A program made the translations under genes and the position numbers. Under the pieces are notes generated by a model. That model ran no database searches, was not told the DNA's origin, and worked only from the letters and a program-made list of their open reading frames with translations. From contig NZ_CP100128.1 of NCBI RefSeq assembly GCF_024207115.1, positions 1,984,001-2,048,000 on the forward strand: a DNA stretch of 64,000 nucleotides, read 5' to 3'. This document shows, piece after piece, positions 34,673 to 43,003 of the stretch; position 1 is the stretch's first letter, and each line of letters opens with the position of its first letter. Source of the stretch: Chromobacterium sp. IIBBL 290-4. GTDB taxonomy: Bacteria > Pseudomonadota > Gammaproteobacteria > Burkholderiales > Chromobacteriaceae.

Positions 34673-34924
34673 ATGAAAGAGTTGATACTGTTGGAAATCG
34701 AAGCGGTGAATGGTGGAGCGGATGTCAAGCAAGTTGCAATCGGCTTGGGCGTGGCAACGGTCGGCGCGCTCGCGGTGGCCGCCGCTCCCGTCGCTTTGGG
34801 CGCGGGCTTGGCTGCGGCCTCTGTGGGCTTGGGTGGGATAGGCGCGGCTTCCACCGCGGTGGGCCTGTGGTGGGCGGATAAGTGTTCCAGCCCGGGACGC
34901 GGCCCTTGCTTTGCTAAGGATTAA
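34673..34924 (+). CDS. Double-glycine-leader bacteriocin-like peptide (class II microcin type)
   Basis: This 83-residue peptide starts MKELILLEIEAVNGG, the short leader typical of class II bacteriocins and microcins cut after GG by a peptidase-containing ABC exporter. The 68-residue core is very rich in glycine and alanine (GLGVATVGALAVAAAP) with GxxxG-like spacing, suggesting a membrane-inserting helix pair. It ends in a two-cysteine loop, CSSPGRGPC, that could form a disulfide. AGAGGG lies seven bases before the ATG. A small membrane protein follows and could be the immunity factor. No exporter is seen in the window. Confidence 0.8.
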   Translation: MKELILLEIEAVNGGADVKQVAIGLGVATVGALAVAAAPVALGAGLAAASVGLGGIGAASTAVGLWWADKCSSPGRGPCFAKD

Positions 34925-35008
34925 ACGTTGAATTAGGGCGAATAAGGCGCGCAGATGGGCGGCAAGTCGATCTGCGCGCCTTACCGAGAAAATGACGGCG
35001 AGGCGCGC

Positions 35009-35251
35009 ATGAATTCAGTTTCTTGGACTTATGGCTATTACTGCATGTTTATGTTGCTGATGATGCCGGTCGCTGCGCTGCTGGCATCGCGTTTCAGTCT
35101 GGCAATGGGCATGGGCTGGATAGGACAATTACTGTCGATCGCCGCGGCGAGCGGCGCGATGGGGGTTGTTGCCGTCTTATTGCTGATGAGATGGCAGGAT
35201 CAAGCGCGACGCCGACTGGGCAGTCATGATCAAGCTTCGGGCAAAACCTGA
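35009..35251 (+). CDS. Small two-helix membrane protein, possible immunity protein
   Basis: This 80-residue protein has two hydrophobic helices (about residues 8-28 and 36-60) and a basic C-terminal tail (RWQDQARRRLG). It lies 84 bases downstream of the bacteriocin-like gene on the same strand, where immunity proteins are often encoded. ATG 35009 has GAGG five bases upstream; the frame is open 18 residues further. No family is recognised. The immunity role is inferred only from size, topology and position. Confidence 0.6.
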   Translation: MNSVSWTYGYYCMFMLLMMPVAALLASRFSLAMGMGWIGQLLSIAAASGAMGVVAVLLLMRWQDQARRRLGSHDQASGKT

Positions 35252-35396
35252 TTTTGGAAAAGCGTCGCGTTTGTCATCCGGGCAGGGGCGGATGACGGGA
35301 AAGGCGTGCGGATGGCGAGGCAGGATAAATAAAATCAGGGAGCAAAGCTTGCTCCCTGCTGCGCTCGCCTTCAATGTTTTGTCGGGAGCGCTTGGT

Positions 35397-36458
35397 TCAG
35401 TGAGTGGGAAAGGCCGGCACCGCGCCGGTTTGCCAGACGGCGGTGATCAGGTTTTGCAGATTGAACATGCTGGTGTAGAAGCTGTCAGGCATCTGCTGAT
35501 TCGGCTGCGCGGCGTTGAAGCCGGTTTGCAGTTCGGACAGGAAGGCGCGGAAGCCTGTTTGAAGCTGGATTTGCGCTTGGGCTTGTTCGGCCAGCTGTTG
35601 CTTGTCAGGGTTCGGAATCAGCGGGTAGGTGGCGGGGATCCAGCGCCGGGCGTCCAGAAGCAGGATGTTGAGGATTTCGTTGAATTTCAGAAAATGGCTT
35701 TGCGAGGGGTCGAAATCGCTGGGGTCGTAATTGGCGGGGTTTTCCGCCGGCGGCTGGTCGCGGGGCGGGATTTCCTCGGTGGCGCGGTTGCCCTCGCCTT
35801 GCTTGACGATGGCCTGCATCGCCGCCAGCGCCTGGTCCAGGCTGTTGATGGTCTGGCTGAAACCGATGCCCTTGCTGTTCTTCTGGGTGTAGTCGGTGAA
35901 GTTGGCCTGCTGCTTGGTGTTGGCGGCGGCGCCGACGTATAGGTCCTTCCATTGCAGCGACACGGCGATTTCCAGCGCCTGGTATAGCTCGCCTATCGAG
36001 TTGTAGCGAGTTTGCTTGTTCCAATCCGGTTTGCCCGCGGGCTCGGGCAGTTCGATCACACAGAACAGCTTCAGCTGGTTGATGTCCAGCGGCCCTAGCT
36101 GAACCTGGTAACCGGCGTACTTGGGTGGCACATCGGGTTTGAGGAAGGGGATGCCTTCCGCCTCTTCATAAGTCGGGAAGGGGTATTGCGGCGCATAGCC
36201 CAGCGCATTGCATAGATTGGAGATCAGCTCCAGATGCAGCATTTCCTGGATCACCACGCTTTCAATCAGTTTGGCGGTGGCGGGATAGGCTTGTTGATTA
36301 TTGGCGTTCAGCCCCTGGATGGAATACAGGGTGGTCAGGTAGAGCGGGATGGTCCACAGCTCCACATCCACCGCGGCCTGTAGATTGTCGTAGAGCTCCT
36401 GCTTGCTCCAGGTAGCCGGGTTGTGGATGGTTTTGCGCAAGACATCGGCGATATGCAT
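35397..36458 (-). CDS. Stand-alone ferritin-like protein related to the VioB N-terminal domain
   Basis: This 353-residue protein resembles the ferritin-like domain of iminophenyl-pyruvate dimer synthases such as VioB. E33 in AAVDVELWTIPLYLTTLYS and the ExxH pair E72/H75 in VVIQEMLHLELISNLCNALG are probable iron ligands. Family members couple imine forms of aromatic amino acids or serve unknown oxidative steps. Here the polyketide-synthase-like remainder of VioB is absent and no L-amino-acid oxidase adjoins. A GGAGGAGG ribosome site precedes the ATG, so expression should be strong. Substrate unknown. Confidence 0.75.
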   Translation of the reverse strand: MHIADVLRKTIHNPATWSKQELYDNLQAAVDVELWTIPLYLTTLYSIQGLNANNQQAYPATAKLIESVVIQEMLHLELISNLCNALGYAPQYPFPTYEEAEGIPFLKPDVPPKYAGYQVQLGPLDINQLKLFCVIELPEPAGKPDWNKQTRYNSIGELYQALEIAVSLQWKDLYVGAAANTKQQANFTDYTQKNSKGIGFSQTINSLDQALAAMQAIVKQGEGNRATEEIPPRDQPPAENPANYDPSDFDPSQSHFLKFNEILNILLLDARRWIPATYPLIPNPDKQQLAEQAQAQIQLQTGFRAFLSELQTGFNAAQPNQQMPDSFYTSMFNLQNLITAVWQTGAVPAFPTH

Positions 36459-36582
36459 GACAGCCTCCTCCGAGGGACGGTTGCCCTTCCGGCAAACGAT
36501 GCCGTAGGTGCCTTGTCATTTTAGATAGGCAATCGATAATTCCCATTTGATAGTTATTTCTACTTATCAACCCTGCTGAGTG

Positions 36583-36613
36583 AGAAAAGCAAAACGCGGC
36601 GCAAGGCCGCGTT
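36583..36613 (-). terminator. Terminator of psd
   Basis: Read on the minus strand, AAACGCGGC, loop, GCCGCGTTT is followed by TGCTTTTC. It lies just after the psd stop. Confidence 0.75.
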
Positions 36614-36636
36614 TGTCTGCCGAGATGGCAATTGGC

Positions 36637-37479
36637 TCAGTCGGCCATTTTCTCGCCCATGCGCACCGGGCTGGCGGCCTGCCATTGCGGGTTGAACTTG
36701 AGCGGGCCGGCCGGGTACAGCAGCACCACGGTGGAGCCGAGTAGGAAGCGGCCCATCTCTTCGCCCTTGGCCAGGCGGATGTCCTGGCTGCGGTAATCCC
36801 ATTTTTCCACCGCCGGTCGGCGCGGCGGATTGACCACGCCGTGCCAGACGGTGGCCATGCTGCCGACGATGGTGGCGCCGACCAGCACCATCACGAAGGG
36901 CTGGCCTTGCTCATCCTCGAATACGCACACCACCCGCTCGTTGCGGGCGAACAACCGGTCCACGCCGCGCGCGGTGGCGGGATTCACCGAATACAGATCG
37001 CCCGGCACATAGGTCATTTCCAGCAGCTTGCCGGCGCAGGGCATGTGGATGCGGTGGTAGTCGCGCGGGCTGAGGTAGATGGTGGCGAAATGGCCGTCGG
37101 CGAAGCGCGCCGCCAATTCGGCGTCGCCGGCCAACAGCGCGGTGGCGCTGTAATCGCGGCCCTTGGCCTGGAAGATGCGGCCGCTGTCAATGGCGCCTAG
37201 CTGGCTGACCTCGCCGTCCACCGGGCAGACCAGTCGGGCGTCGGCCAAGGGGCGCACGCCCGGTTTCAGCGCGCGGGTGAAGAAGTCGTTGAAGGTGGCG
37301 TAGGCCGCCGGGTCGCTATTGGCGGCCTCGTTCATGTCCACCCGGTAGCGGGCGATGAAGCGGCGGATGGCCGCCGTGGTGATGCCGCCGCCTTGCCAAG
37401 AGGCGAGGCAACCCGCCAGCCGGGTCAGCGCCAGCTTGGGCATCACATGTTGGGACAGCACGAACAGGCGCTCGGACAC
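36637..37479 (-). CDS. psd: Phosphatidylserine decarboxylase proenzyme
   Basis: This 280-residue inner-membrane enzyme makes phosphatidylethanolamine. The self-cleavage site LGST is present near the C-terminus (GRFLLGSTVVLLYPAG), where the serine becomes the pyruvoyl group; LSPRDYHRIHMPCAG carries the conserved histidines. The start is GTG with AGGAA six bases upstream, and TATAAT on the minus strand at 37512-37517 could be its -10 box. It is the last housekeeping gene before the phenazine locus, whose leftmost gene ends 257 bases away. Confidence 0.95.
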   Translation of the reverse strand: MSERLFVLSQHVMPKLALTRLAGCLASWQGGGITTAAIRRFIARYRVDMNEAANSDPAAYATFNDFFTRALKPGVRPLADARLVCPVDGEVSQLGAIDSGRIFQAKGRDYSATALLAGDAELAARFADGHFATIYLSPRDYHRIHMPCAGKLLEMTYVPGDLYSVNPATARGVDRLFARNERVVCVFEDEQGQPFVMVLVGATIVGSMATVWHGVVNPPRRPAVEKWDYRSQDIRLAKGEEMGRFLLGSTVVLLYPAGPLKFNPQWQAASPVRMGEKMAD

Positions 37480-37736
37480 GGGCGTTTCCTGGAAAATGAA
37501 GTGAACCTCGCATTATATCCCAGCTAGGCGGGGATGGCGCGCGGCGCGCCGCTGTCGTGGCGAAGCTGGATTTGCAGCGTTTGAGAATGGGCCATCGCCA
37601 GGAGGGAGGATAAGGGGCGTTTACGGCGCAGCGGGTGGCGAATGGCCGAGATCGGCGCTCGAAGTTTTGCGCCGCGCGGCTATCGGCATCGCGCAGGCGC
37701 GAACCGAATAGCCGCCGGCTGAGCGGCTTATGTCGC

Positions 37737-38558
37737 TTAGGGCGCCAGGATGGCCGAGGCGAACCAGCCGGCCGGAATCGGCGCGACTTGCCGGCCATGG
37801 GCGATGGCGGGCGAGGTCGAGGCGAATGTGGCGGCGCGCCAGCCGTCTCGTCCCAGCCAGTCGGCGATGTCATCGCGCGCGGACAGCCAGCGCGCGCCTT
37901 GCGACTCGACGCGCGCCCGCGCCTCCCGGCCCTCTTCCTGCAGCATGCGGGTGTCGAGGTGCTCGAGCAGCAGCGAGCTGCCGGCCGCGGACAGCGCGGT
38001 GATCCGGTTGATCAAGGCATCGCCGTCTTGTTCGCTTAAATACATGAGGAGCCCTTCGACCAGCCAGATCGTCGGCTGGGCGGGGTCGTAGCCTGCGGCG
38101 AGCAGGGTTTGCTCCCAATCGGTCGTCAGATCGGCGGCCAGGGGGCGCCACTCGCACTGCAGCGGCAGGCGGGAGCGGTTAACGAGTTCGCGCTTGAAGG
38201 CGATCATCTCGTCGAGATCCAGCTCGAACCAGCGAGTGCCCTCCGGGCAGGCCAGCCGCAGGGCGCGGCCGTCCATGCCGGCAGCCAGGGTGACGATCTG
38301 GCGGATGCCGCCTTCCAGCGCCGCCTGGATGGCATCGTCGAAAAAGCGGGTGCGCACCACGAAGTACTGGGGAAACTTGGCCAGGCGCGCCACATTGCTG
38401 ACGTGGGCGTGGGTTTCGGTGCCCTCCAGCTGGTCTATCAGCGACGCGGCCAGCGGGTCGAGAAACAGCGCGTCCGGGCGCTGGCTTTCCGCATGGCGTT
38501 GCCAGGCGATGAACAGGGCGGTTTGGCCGACGCCGGCCGGAATATCGAGAGTCGTCAC
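37737..38558 (-). CDS. SAM-dependent methyltransferase (leucine carboxyl methyltransferase-like), phenazine locus
   Basis: This 273-residue protein belongs to the LCM/TIGR00027-like class: PDALFLDPLAASLI, FVVRTRFFDDAIQAAL, the SAM-site VTLAAGMDGRALRL, WFELDLDEMIAFKREL and WLVEGLLMYLSEQDGD. It starts at GTG with AAGGAAG upstream and is the last gene of the phz operon, 28 bases after phzG. Members methylate oxygen or carboxyl groups on small molecules, so a phenazine carboxyl or hydroxyl is a fair guess. It is not related to the phzM type known from Pseudomonas. Activity unproven. Confidence 0.82.
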   Translation of the reverse strand: MTTLDIPAGVGQTALFIAWQRHAESQRPDALFLDPLAASLIDQLEGTETHAHVSNVARLAKFPQYFVVRTRFFDDAIQAALEGGIRQIVTLAAGMDGRALRLACPEGTRWFELDLDEMIAFKRELVNRSRLPLQCEWRPLAADLTTDWEQTLLAAGYDPAQPTIWLVEGLLMYLSEQDGDALINRITALSAAGSSLLLEHLDTRMLQEEGREARARVESQGARWLSARDDIADWLGRDGWRAATFASTSPAIAHGRQVAPIPAGWFASAILAP

Positions 38559-38586
38559 AAGCTGGCTTCCTTGTCTGAAAGTGGGG

Positions 38587-39225
38587 TCAGGGTTGCAGGT
38601 GGGAGGTTTTCCAGATGGACCCGTCGAGATCGTATTTCAGCCGATGATGCAGCCGATCCGGACTGGGCGACCAGAATTCCATTTCTTGCGGTTCAATGCG
38701 GTACGCGACGAAGCGGCTGGGCCTGGGCAAGGCCTTGCCGGTGGCGAACAAGGCGTCGGCCTCGCCGAGCAGGGCGGCGCGGTCGAGCAGTACATCGCTT
38801 TGGCTGGACGCGGTCGACATGGCGTGCATGGGCACCGGGCGGGCGAACCAAAGCGTGTCGGCCTCTTGCTCGTCCAGCAGGACGGCCCGGCCGGAGATCA
38901 TGATTTGCTGGCCGGTCTCGCGCCAATACAGAATGCCGGAGACCCAGCCGGTTTCCGATATCTCCCGTCCCTTGCGGCTGGAGGCGTGGGTGCAGAATAC
39001 CAGGCCGCGCTCGTCTATCGAGTTGAAGGCGATGATGCGGGTGGATGTCCGCCCGTCTTTGCCGGCGGTGGCCAGCGCCATCGCCTTGGGTTCCCGCACC
39101 GGCAGCGTTTGCGCATGGTCCAGCCAGCGGCGCATCAGCGTCATCGGGTTGGGCGGGGGCGCGTCATATTCGGGGAACGGGATATCAACCCGTCCGGTCA
39201 GCGTCTCAAATCGGCTGGTCTTCAT
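38587..39225 (-). CDS. phzG: Phenazine oxidase PhzG (FMN-dependent, PdxH-like)
   Basis: This 212-residue protein has the pyridoxamine-phosphate oxidase fold: PKAMALATAGKDGRTSTRII, GLVFCTHASSRKGREI, GILYWRETGQQIMISGRAV and a C-terminal W..SHLQP. Inside a phz operon this is PhzG, which oxidises the unstable hexahydrophenazine products to aromatic phenazine carboxylates with FMN. It lies 25 bases after phzF. A PdxH role is unlikely given the operon. Confidence 0.9.
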   Translation of the reverse strand: MKTSRFETLTGRVDIPFPEYDAPPPNPMTLMRRWLDHAQTLPVREPKAMALATAGKDGRTSTRIIAFNSIDERGLVFCTHASSRKGREISETGWVSGILYWRETGQQIMISGRAVLLDEQEADTLWFARPVPMHAMSTASSQSDVLLDRAALLGEADALFATGKALPRPSRFVAYRIEPQEMEFWSPSPDRLHHRLKYDLDGSIWKTSHLQP

Positions 39226-39250
39226 CAGTGATGCTCCGATGCGCGATGGC

Positions 39251-40420
39251 TTAGAGGGTCAGCCGGCCATGGGCGGCGACGACGCCATGCCCGCTGACCT
39301 CGACCGATTGGATGTCTCGCGCATGGCCCTTCACCAGCGCGAACAGATGCGAAGGCCGCTGGATTTCCACGCCCTGCAGGATGTGCAGCGGCTGCCCCCA
39401 GTCGATCAGGCCGTGCTGCGCCAGATGGATGGCGATCGGCCCGGCGGCCGAGCCGGTCGCCGCGTCCTCGGTGACGCCATAGGCGGGGGAGAACATGCGG
39501 CAGCGCCAATGATCGCCGGCCGGCGCCAGGCAAATCGCCGACATGTCCTCGAAATCGGCGAGCGCGCGGTGGTCAGGCCGGACATTGGACAGGGCTTCGA
39601 CATCCTTGCACACCACCAGCACATGGCGCGGGCCGTTGCGGTAGGCGGTGACGGGCAGGACGGAAGAGGCCAGGCCCAACGCCTCCAGCAGGCGATCCGC
39701 ATGCTGATAGGGCTCCCAGCTTGGAATGGGCTGGCGCATGGTGACGAAGGCGCGGCCGGCCTGCTCGGGCTCGGCATCGAAGCGGAATAGCCCCATGCCG
39801 GTTTCGAACACAAACGCGGGTTGATCCCTCAAGTGCCTGAGCGCGACGGCGGTGCCCAGCAGCGGATGGCCGGCGAACGGCAGCTCGTTGACCGGCGTGA
39901 AGATGCGGACATGGCAATCCCCGCCTTGTTTGGGCGGCATCACGAAGGTGCATTCGGACAGATTCATTTCGCGGGCGATGCTTTGCATGCGCTCCGCCGG
40001 CAGCGGCTGATCCAGCAGGAAGACGGCGACGGGATTGCCTTCCAGCGGGGTGCGGGTAAAGGCATCCACCACGATATAGTCTATGCCCGCGCCGCCATGC
40101 GGTTTCAGTCCGGCGAGCCACGGCAGGGCGCGGTCCCGCTCGGCGGTCGCCGCCACGGCGAATCGCGCGCGCAGCGAAGGCGGCTGGCCTATCAGTTGCT
40201 GCGCGCGGTTGGGCGGCAGCTGCTCATTGGCCGGGCGCTCGCCATCCCACAGCATGAGCGCGCCCCAGCGCTTGGTTTCTGGATCGAAGATCCAATGCTT
40301 GCGCGCCAGGCCGGGCACGCGAGTCCACGCGTCCACGCCTTCTTCGCGCAGTTGGTTTTGCAAGGACGCTAGCGTTTGCGGAGGGGTGTCCAGGTCCCAC
40401 CACACGATGTCGATGTTCAT
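39251..40420 (-). CDS. phzF: PhzF isomerase with an extra N-terminal domain
   Basis: This 389-residue protein is about 110 residues longer than usual PhzF. Residues 113-389 are PhzF: DYIVVDAFTRTPLEGNPVAV, the catalytic E156 in NLSECTFVMP, VNELPFAGHPLLGTA and GVTEDAATGSAAGP. It isomerises trans-2,3-dihydro-3-hydroxyanthranilate to the aminoketone that dimerises. Residues 1-100 (WWDLDTPPQTLASLQNQL, DAWTRVPGLARKHWIFD, RWGALMLWDGE) form a separate small domain whose pattern recalls YdhR/antibiotic-monooxygenase-type ferredoxin folds. Frame and codon use are continuous, so this is a real fusion. The role of the extra domain is unknown. Confidence 0.9.
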   Translation of the reverse strand: MNIDIVWWDLDTPPQTLASLQNQLREEGVDAWTRVPGLARKHWIFDPETKRWGALMLWDGERPANEQLPPNRAQQLIGQPPSLRARFAVAATAERDRALPWLAGLKPHGGAGIDYIVVDAFTRTPLEGNPVAVFLLDQPLPAERMQSIAREMNLSECTFVMPPKQGGDCHVRIFTPVNELPFAGHPLLGTAVALRHLRDQPAFVFETGMGLFRFDAEPEQAGRAFVTMRQPIPSWEPYQHADRLLEALGLASSVLPVTAYRNGPRHVLVVCKDVEALSNVRPDHRALADFEDMSAICLAPAGDHWRCRMFSPAYGVTEDAATGSAAGPIAIHLAQHGLIDWGQPLHILQGVEIQRPSHLFALVKGHARDIQSVEVSGHGVVAAHGRLTL

Positions 40421-40432
40421 GCAACCCTTATC

Positions 40433-42358
40433 CTAATGAGAGGCTATCGCCTGAGGCGGAACGGTCTGGCCGAGGCGGCCTGCGCCGCGCAGGGCGTGAG
40501 CCAGCGCTTGGGCGAGAATCCGCGGGCCATCGACGGTCAGCACCGATTCGGCGTGAAACTGCATCGAGCTGAACGACTCGCCGCGCAGCGCATGCACTTC
40601 GCCGCTGGCGGGGTCGCGGCAGACGCTGACCGGGCCGACGTCTTCGATAGCCAGCGCGTCGCGGGCGGAATAGGCCGCGAAGGCGTTGTAGAAGCCCACC
40701 CGCTCCCGCTGGCCGAAAAGGTCGATCTCGACCTGGATGCCTTGATTGGGCGTGGCGCGCTGGCGCAGGGGAATGTCCAAGGTCGCGCTCAGCACTTGAT
40801 GGCTGAGACAAACGGCGACGAAGGGTTTCTTGTCCGCCAGCAAGCGGCGTATCCAGGCATGCAGCTGGCCGATGCGCGGCTCGTCGAGGGCGCGGGGATC
40901 GCCGGGGCCGGGGCCCATCACCACGACGTCGTAGGCGTCGATATCGGCGGGCTCATGGGCTTGGCGGATGTCCGTTTCCAGGCCCAGGGCGCGCAATTGG
41001 TGGGCGATCATCGCGGTAAAGTGGTCTTCGGCGTCGATGATGAGCGTGCGCAGGCCGGCCAGCTCGCGCGACGCGCCGTTGTCGGCATCGGCGGCGCGGA
41101 ACCAGAAGTCGGCGATATGGGCGTTGCGTTTGGCCAGGTCCTCCCGGACCAGCGGGTGCTCTCCAAACGGTTGCGCGCCGGCGTGCGGATCGAAGGCGTT
41201 GGACAAGGTTGCCACTTTCGAATGGGTTTCCATGACTTCCGAACGGGGAACGGAATGGCGGACCAGCGTGGCGCCGACGCCGATGCGGACGCGGCCCTGA
41301 GGGGAAACTTCCGCGGTGCGGATCAGAATCGACGAATCCAGCATGCGGCCGCCTTGCTCGTCCTGGCCGATCAAGGCGGCGATGCCGCTGTAGTAGCCGC
41401 GGCCGACCGGTTCGTGCCTGGCGATCACTCGCGCGGCGCTCTCGATCGGGCTGCCGGTCACGGTGGGGGCGAACAAGGTTTCCCGCAGCAGATGCCGGAC
41501 ATCGGCATCGGTTTTTCCCGAAATGAAGTATTCGGTATGGGCAAGTCTGGCCATTTCGCGCAAATGCGGTCCGGTGACGCGCACGCCGCTGTGGCAGAGG
41601 CGGGTCATCATTTTGAGCTCTTCATCCAGCACCATGTACAGCTCGTCGGACTCCTTGCGGTCTTCGAGAAAGGCCCGGATGCCGGCCAGCGTCGGTCCGC
41701 TCTGGGGGTAACGATAGGTGCCGCTGATCGGATTCATCGTCGCCACGCCGTCATGCAAGGTCAAATGGCGCTCCGGCGTCGCGCCGATGAAGGTGCGCTC
41801 CGGCGTGTGGGCCAGGAAGATCCAGTGCGCGCCGGATTCCTGGCGCAACAAACGCTTGAATACCGAGAAGGCCTGCTCGAGCGAATAGTGATCGAGCTGC
41901 CCTTCCAGCGTGCGCTTGATCACGAAATTGGAGCCCGCACCATGGCCGATTTCTTCCGCCAGGACTTGCTCCACCATGCGAGCGTAAGCCTCGTCGTCGA
42001 TGTCGAAGCGGCGCTCGCTCAAGCGGGTGGGCGTGTCCGGCAGCCGCGACAGGACTTGCTGGACCGGCAGCTGCTCATGCTGGCGGCAGCGGATGGCGAG
42101 CAGCGGCGCGCCATCGTCCCGGCATGCGAATCCGCGTTCCAGAATTTGCCGGTAAGGCAGCAGCAGCAGCCAATCCCATGACTGCCCCCCGTTTCGCGCC
42201 GCGTCCCGCAGCGGCAGATCCTGCAATGAGGCGGGATAGCACAGCTCTCCGATGATGACGTCGACGTGCGCCTGGCGCGCGGCGCCCCCCGCCCTGCAGA
42301 GCAAGGCGAAGGAGGAGGCCTGACCGCTGAGCGCTTGGTCCAGCAGGTCGACGCTCAT
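40433..42358 (-). CDS. phzE: 2-amino-2-desoxyisochorismate synthase PhzE
   Basis: This 641-residue enzyme uses chorismate and glutamine to make ADIC, the first committed step to phenazines. Residues 1-400 are the anthranilate-synthase-like domain (NPISGTYRYPQSG, DELYMVLDEELKMM, HTEYFISG, GSPIESAARVI). Residues 435-630 are the glutamine amidotransferase, with the nucleophile in FVAVCLSHQVLS and the histidine-glutamate pair in SMQFHAESVLT. ATG 42358 overlaps the phzD stop as ATGA; a further 60-residue upstream extension is not conserved. Confidence 0.95.
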   Translation of the reverse strand: MSVDLLDQALSGQASSFALLCRAGGAARQAHVDVIIGELCYPASLQDLPLRDAARNGGQSWDWLLLLPYRQILERGFACRDDGAPLLAIRCRQHEQLPVQQVLSRLPDTPTRLSERRFDIDDEAYARMVEQVLAEEIGHGAGSNFVIKRTLEGQLDHYSLEQAFSVFKRLLRQESGAHWIFLAHTPERTFIGATPERHLTLHDGVATMNPISGTYRYPQSGPTLAGIRAFLEDRKESDELYMVLDEELKMMTRLCHSGVRVTGPHLREMARLAHTEYFISGKTDADVRHLLRETLFAPTVTGSPIESAARVIARHEPVGRGYYSGIAALIGQDEQGGRMLDSSILIRTAEVSPQGRVRIGVGATLVRHSVPRSEVMETHSKVATLSNAFDPHAGAQPFGEHPLVREDLAKRNAHIADFWFRAADADNGASRELAGLRTLIIDAEDHFTAMIAHQLRALGLETDIRQAHEPADIDAYDVVVMGPGPGDPRALDEPRIGQLHAWIRRLLADKKPFVAVCLSHQVLSATLDIPLRQRATPNQGIQVEIDLFGQRERVGFYNAFAAYSARDALAIEDVGPVSVCRDPASGEVHALRGESFSSMQFHAESVLTVDGPRILAQALAHALRGAGRLGQTVPPQAIASH

Positions 42359-42978
42359 GCCAGCGCCTCCTCGGCGACGACGATCTTGCCGCAGCATTGC
42401 GCGATGTATTCCAGCATCTGGAGATGCTGGCGTTCGGAGAAGTCCGCCACGCCGTCGGCTACCAGAAACGCTTGAATATCGTTGGAATACGCTTCGACCG
42501 CGGTCGCCTGTATGCCGATATGGGCGTATACGCCGCACAGGATCAATTGGTCTTTGCCGGCTGCGCGCATCTTGTTGAGCAATTCGGTGCGATGGAAGGC
42601 GCTATAGCGCCATTTGGCGAACAGCCAATCGCCCTCGTCGGGCCGGACGGCATCGGCGATGTCCCGGTCGGCCGGCGTGGTTTCCATGCCGGGGCCCCAG
42701 AAGTCGAGCAAGAGGCCGCGCTCCTCCCGGGTCATCCGGCCGGTATGGGCGGTGTAGGCGACGGGAATGCCCGCCGCGCGGCAGCGTCCCAGCAAGCCGG
42801 CGACCCTGGCGAGCAGCGTGTCGCGCAGCGCGGCCGGCAAGGGCGACAGGAAATAGTTCTGCATGTCATGAATCAGCAGCAGCGCCCGCGAGGGCTCCAG
42901 CCGCCATGACACCAGGTTTTCAGGGAGATCGGATGCCGCGGGCAAAGCGTAGTGTTGGATTTGGGGAATACCGGCCAT
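42355..42978 (-). CDS. phzD: Isochorismatase-type hydrolase PhzD
   Basis: This 207-residue enzyme hydrolyses the vinyl ether of ADIC to trans-2,3-dihydro-3-hydroxyanthranilate. D38 in LLLIHDMQNYFLSPLP is catalytic, and CGVYAHIGIQATAVEAY is the phenazine-type signature, in which the cysteine of related hydrolases is replaced by glycine, as in other PhzD proteins. AAGGAGG lies six bases before the ATG. It overlaps phzE by four bases and follows phzB by 25. Confidence 0.95.
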   Translation of the reverse strand: MAGIPQIQHYALPAASDLPENLVSWRLEPSRALLLIHDMQNYFLSPLPAALRDTLLARVAGLLGRCRAAGIPVAYTAHTGRMTREERGLLLDFWGPGMETTPADRDIADAVRPDEGDWLFAKWRYSAFHRTELLNKMRAAGKDQLILCGVYAHIGIQATAVEAYSNDIQAFLVADGVADFSERQHLQMLEYIAQCCGKIVVAEEALA

Positions 42979-43003
42979 GGTTCGCCTCCTTGCTGATTCC
43001 GAA

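Noticed and set aside
37480..37736. Missing or broken gene between psd and the methyltransferase
   Set aside because: The 257 bases contain no family motif in any frame; only a weak 6-bp hairpin near 37710.
40376..42181. 601-codon plus-strand open frame opposite phzE
   Set aside because: Antisense shadow of phzE with no domain content. The same applies to 18433-19947, 12972-14933 and 52863-54551.
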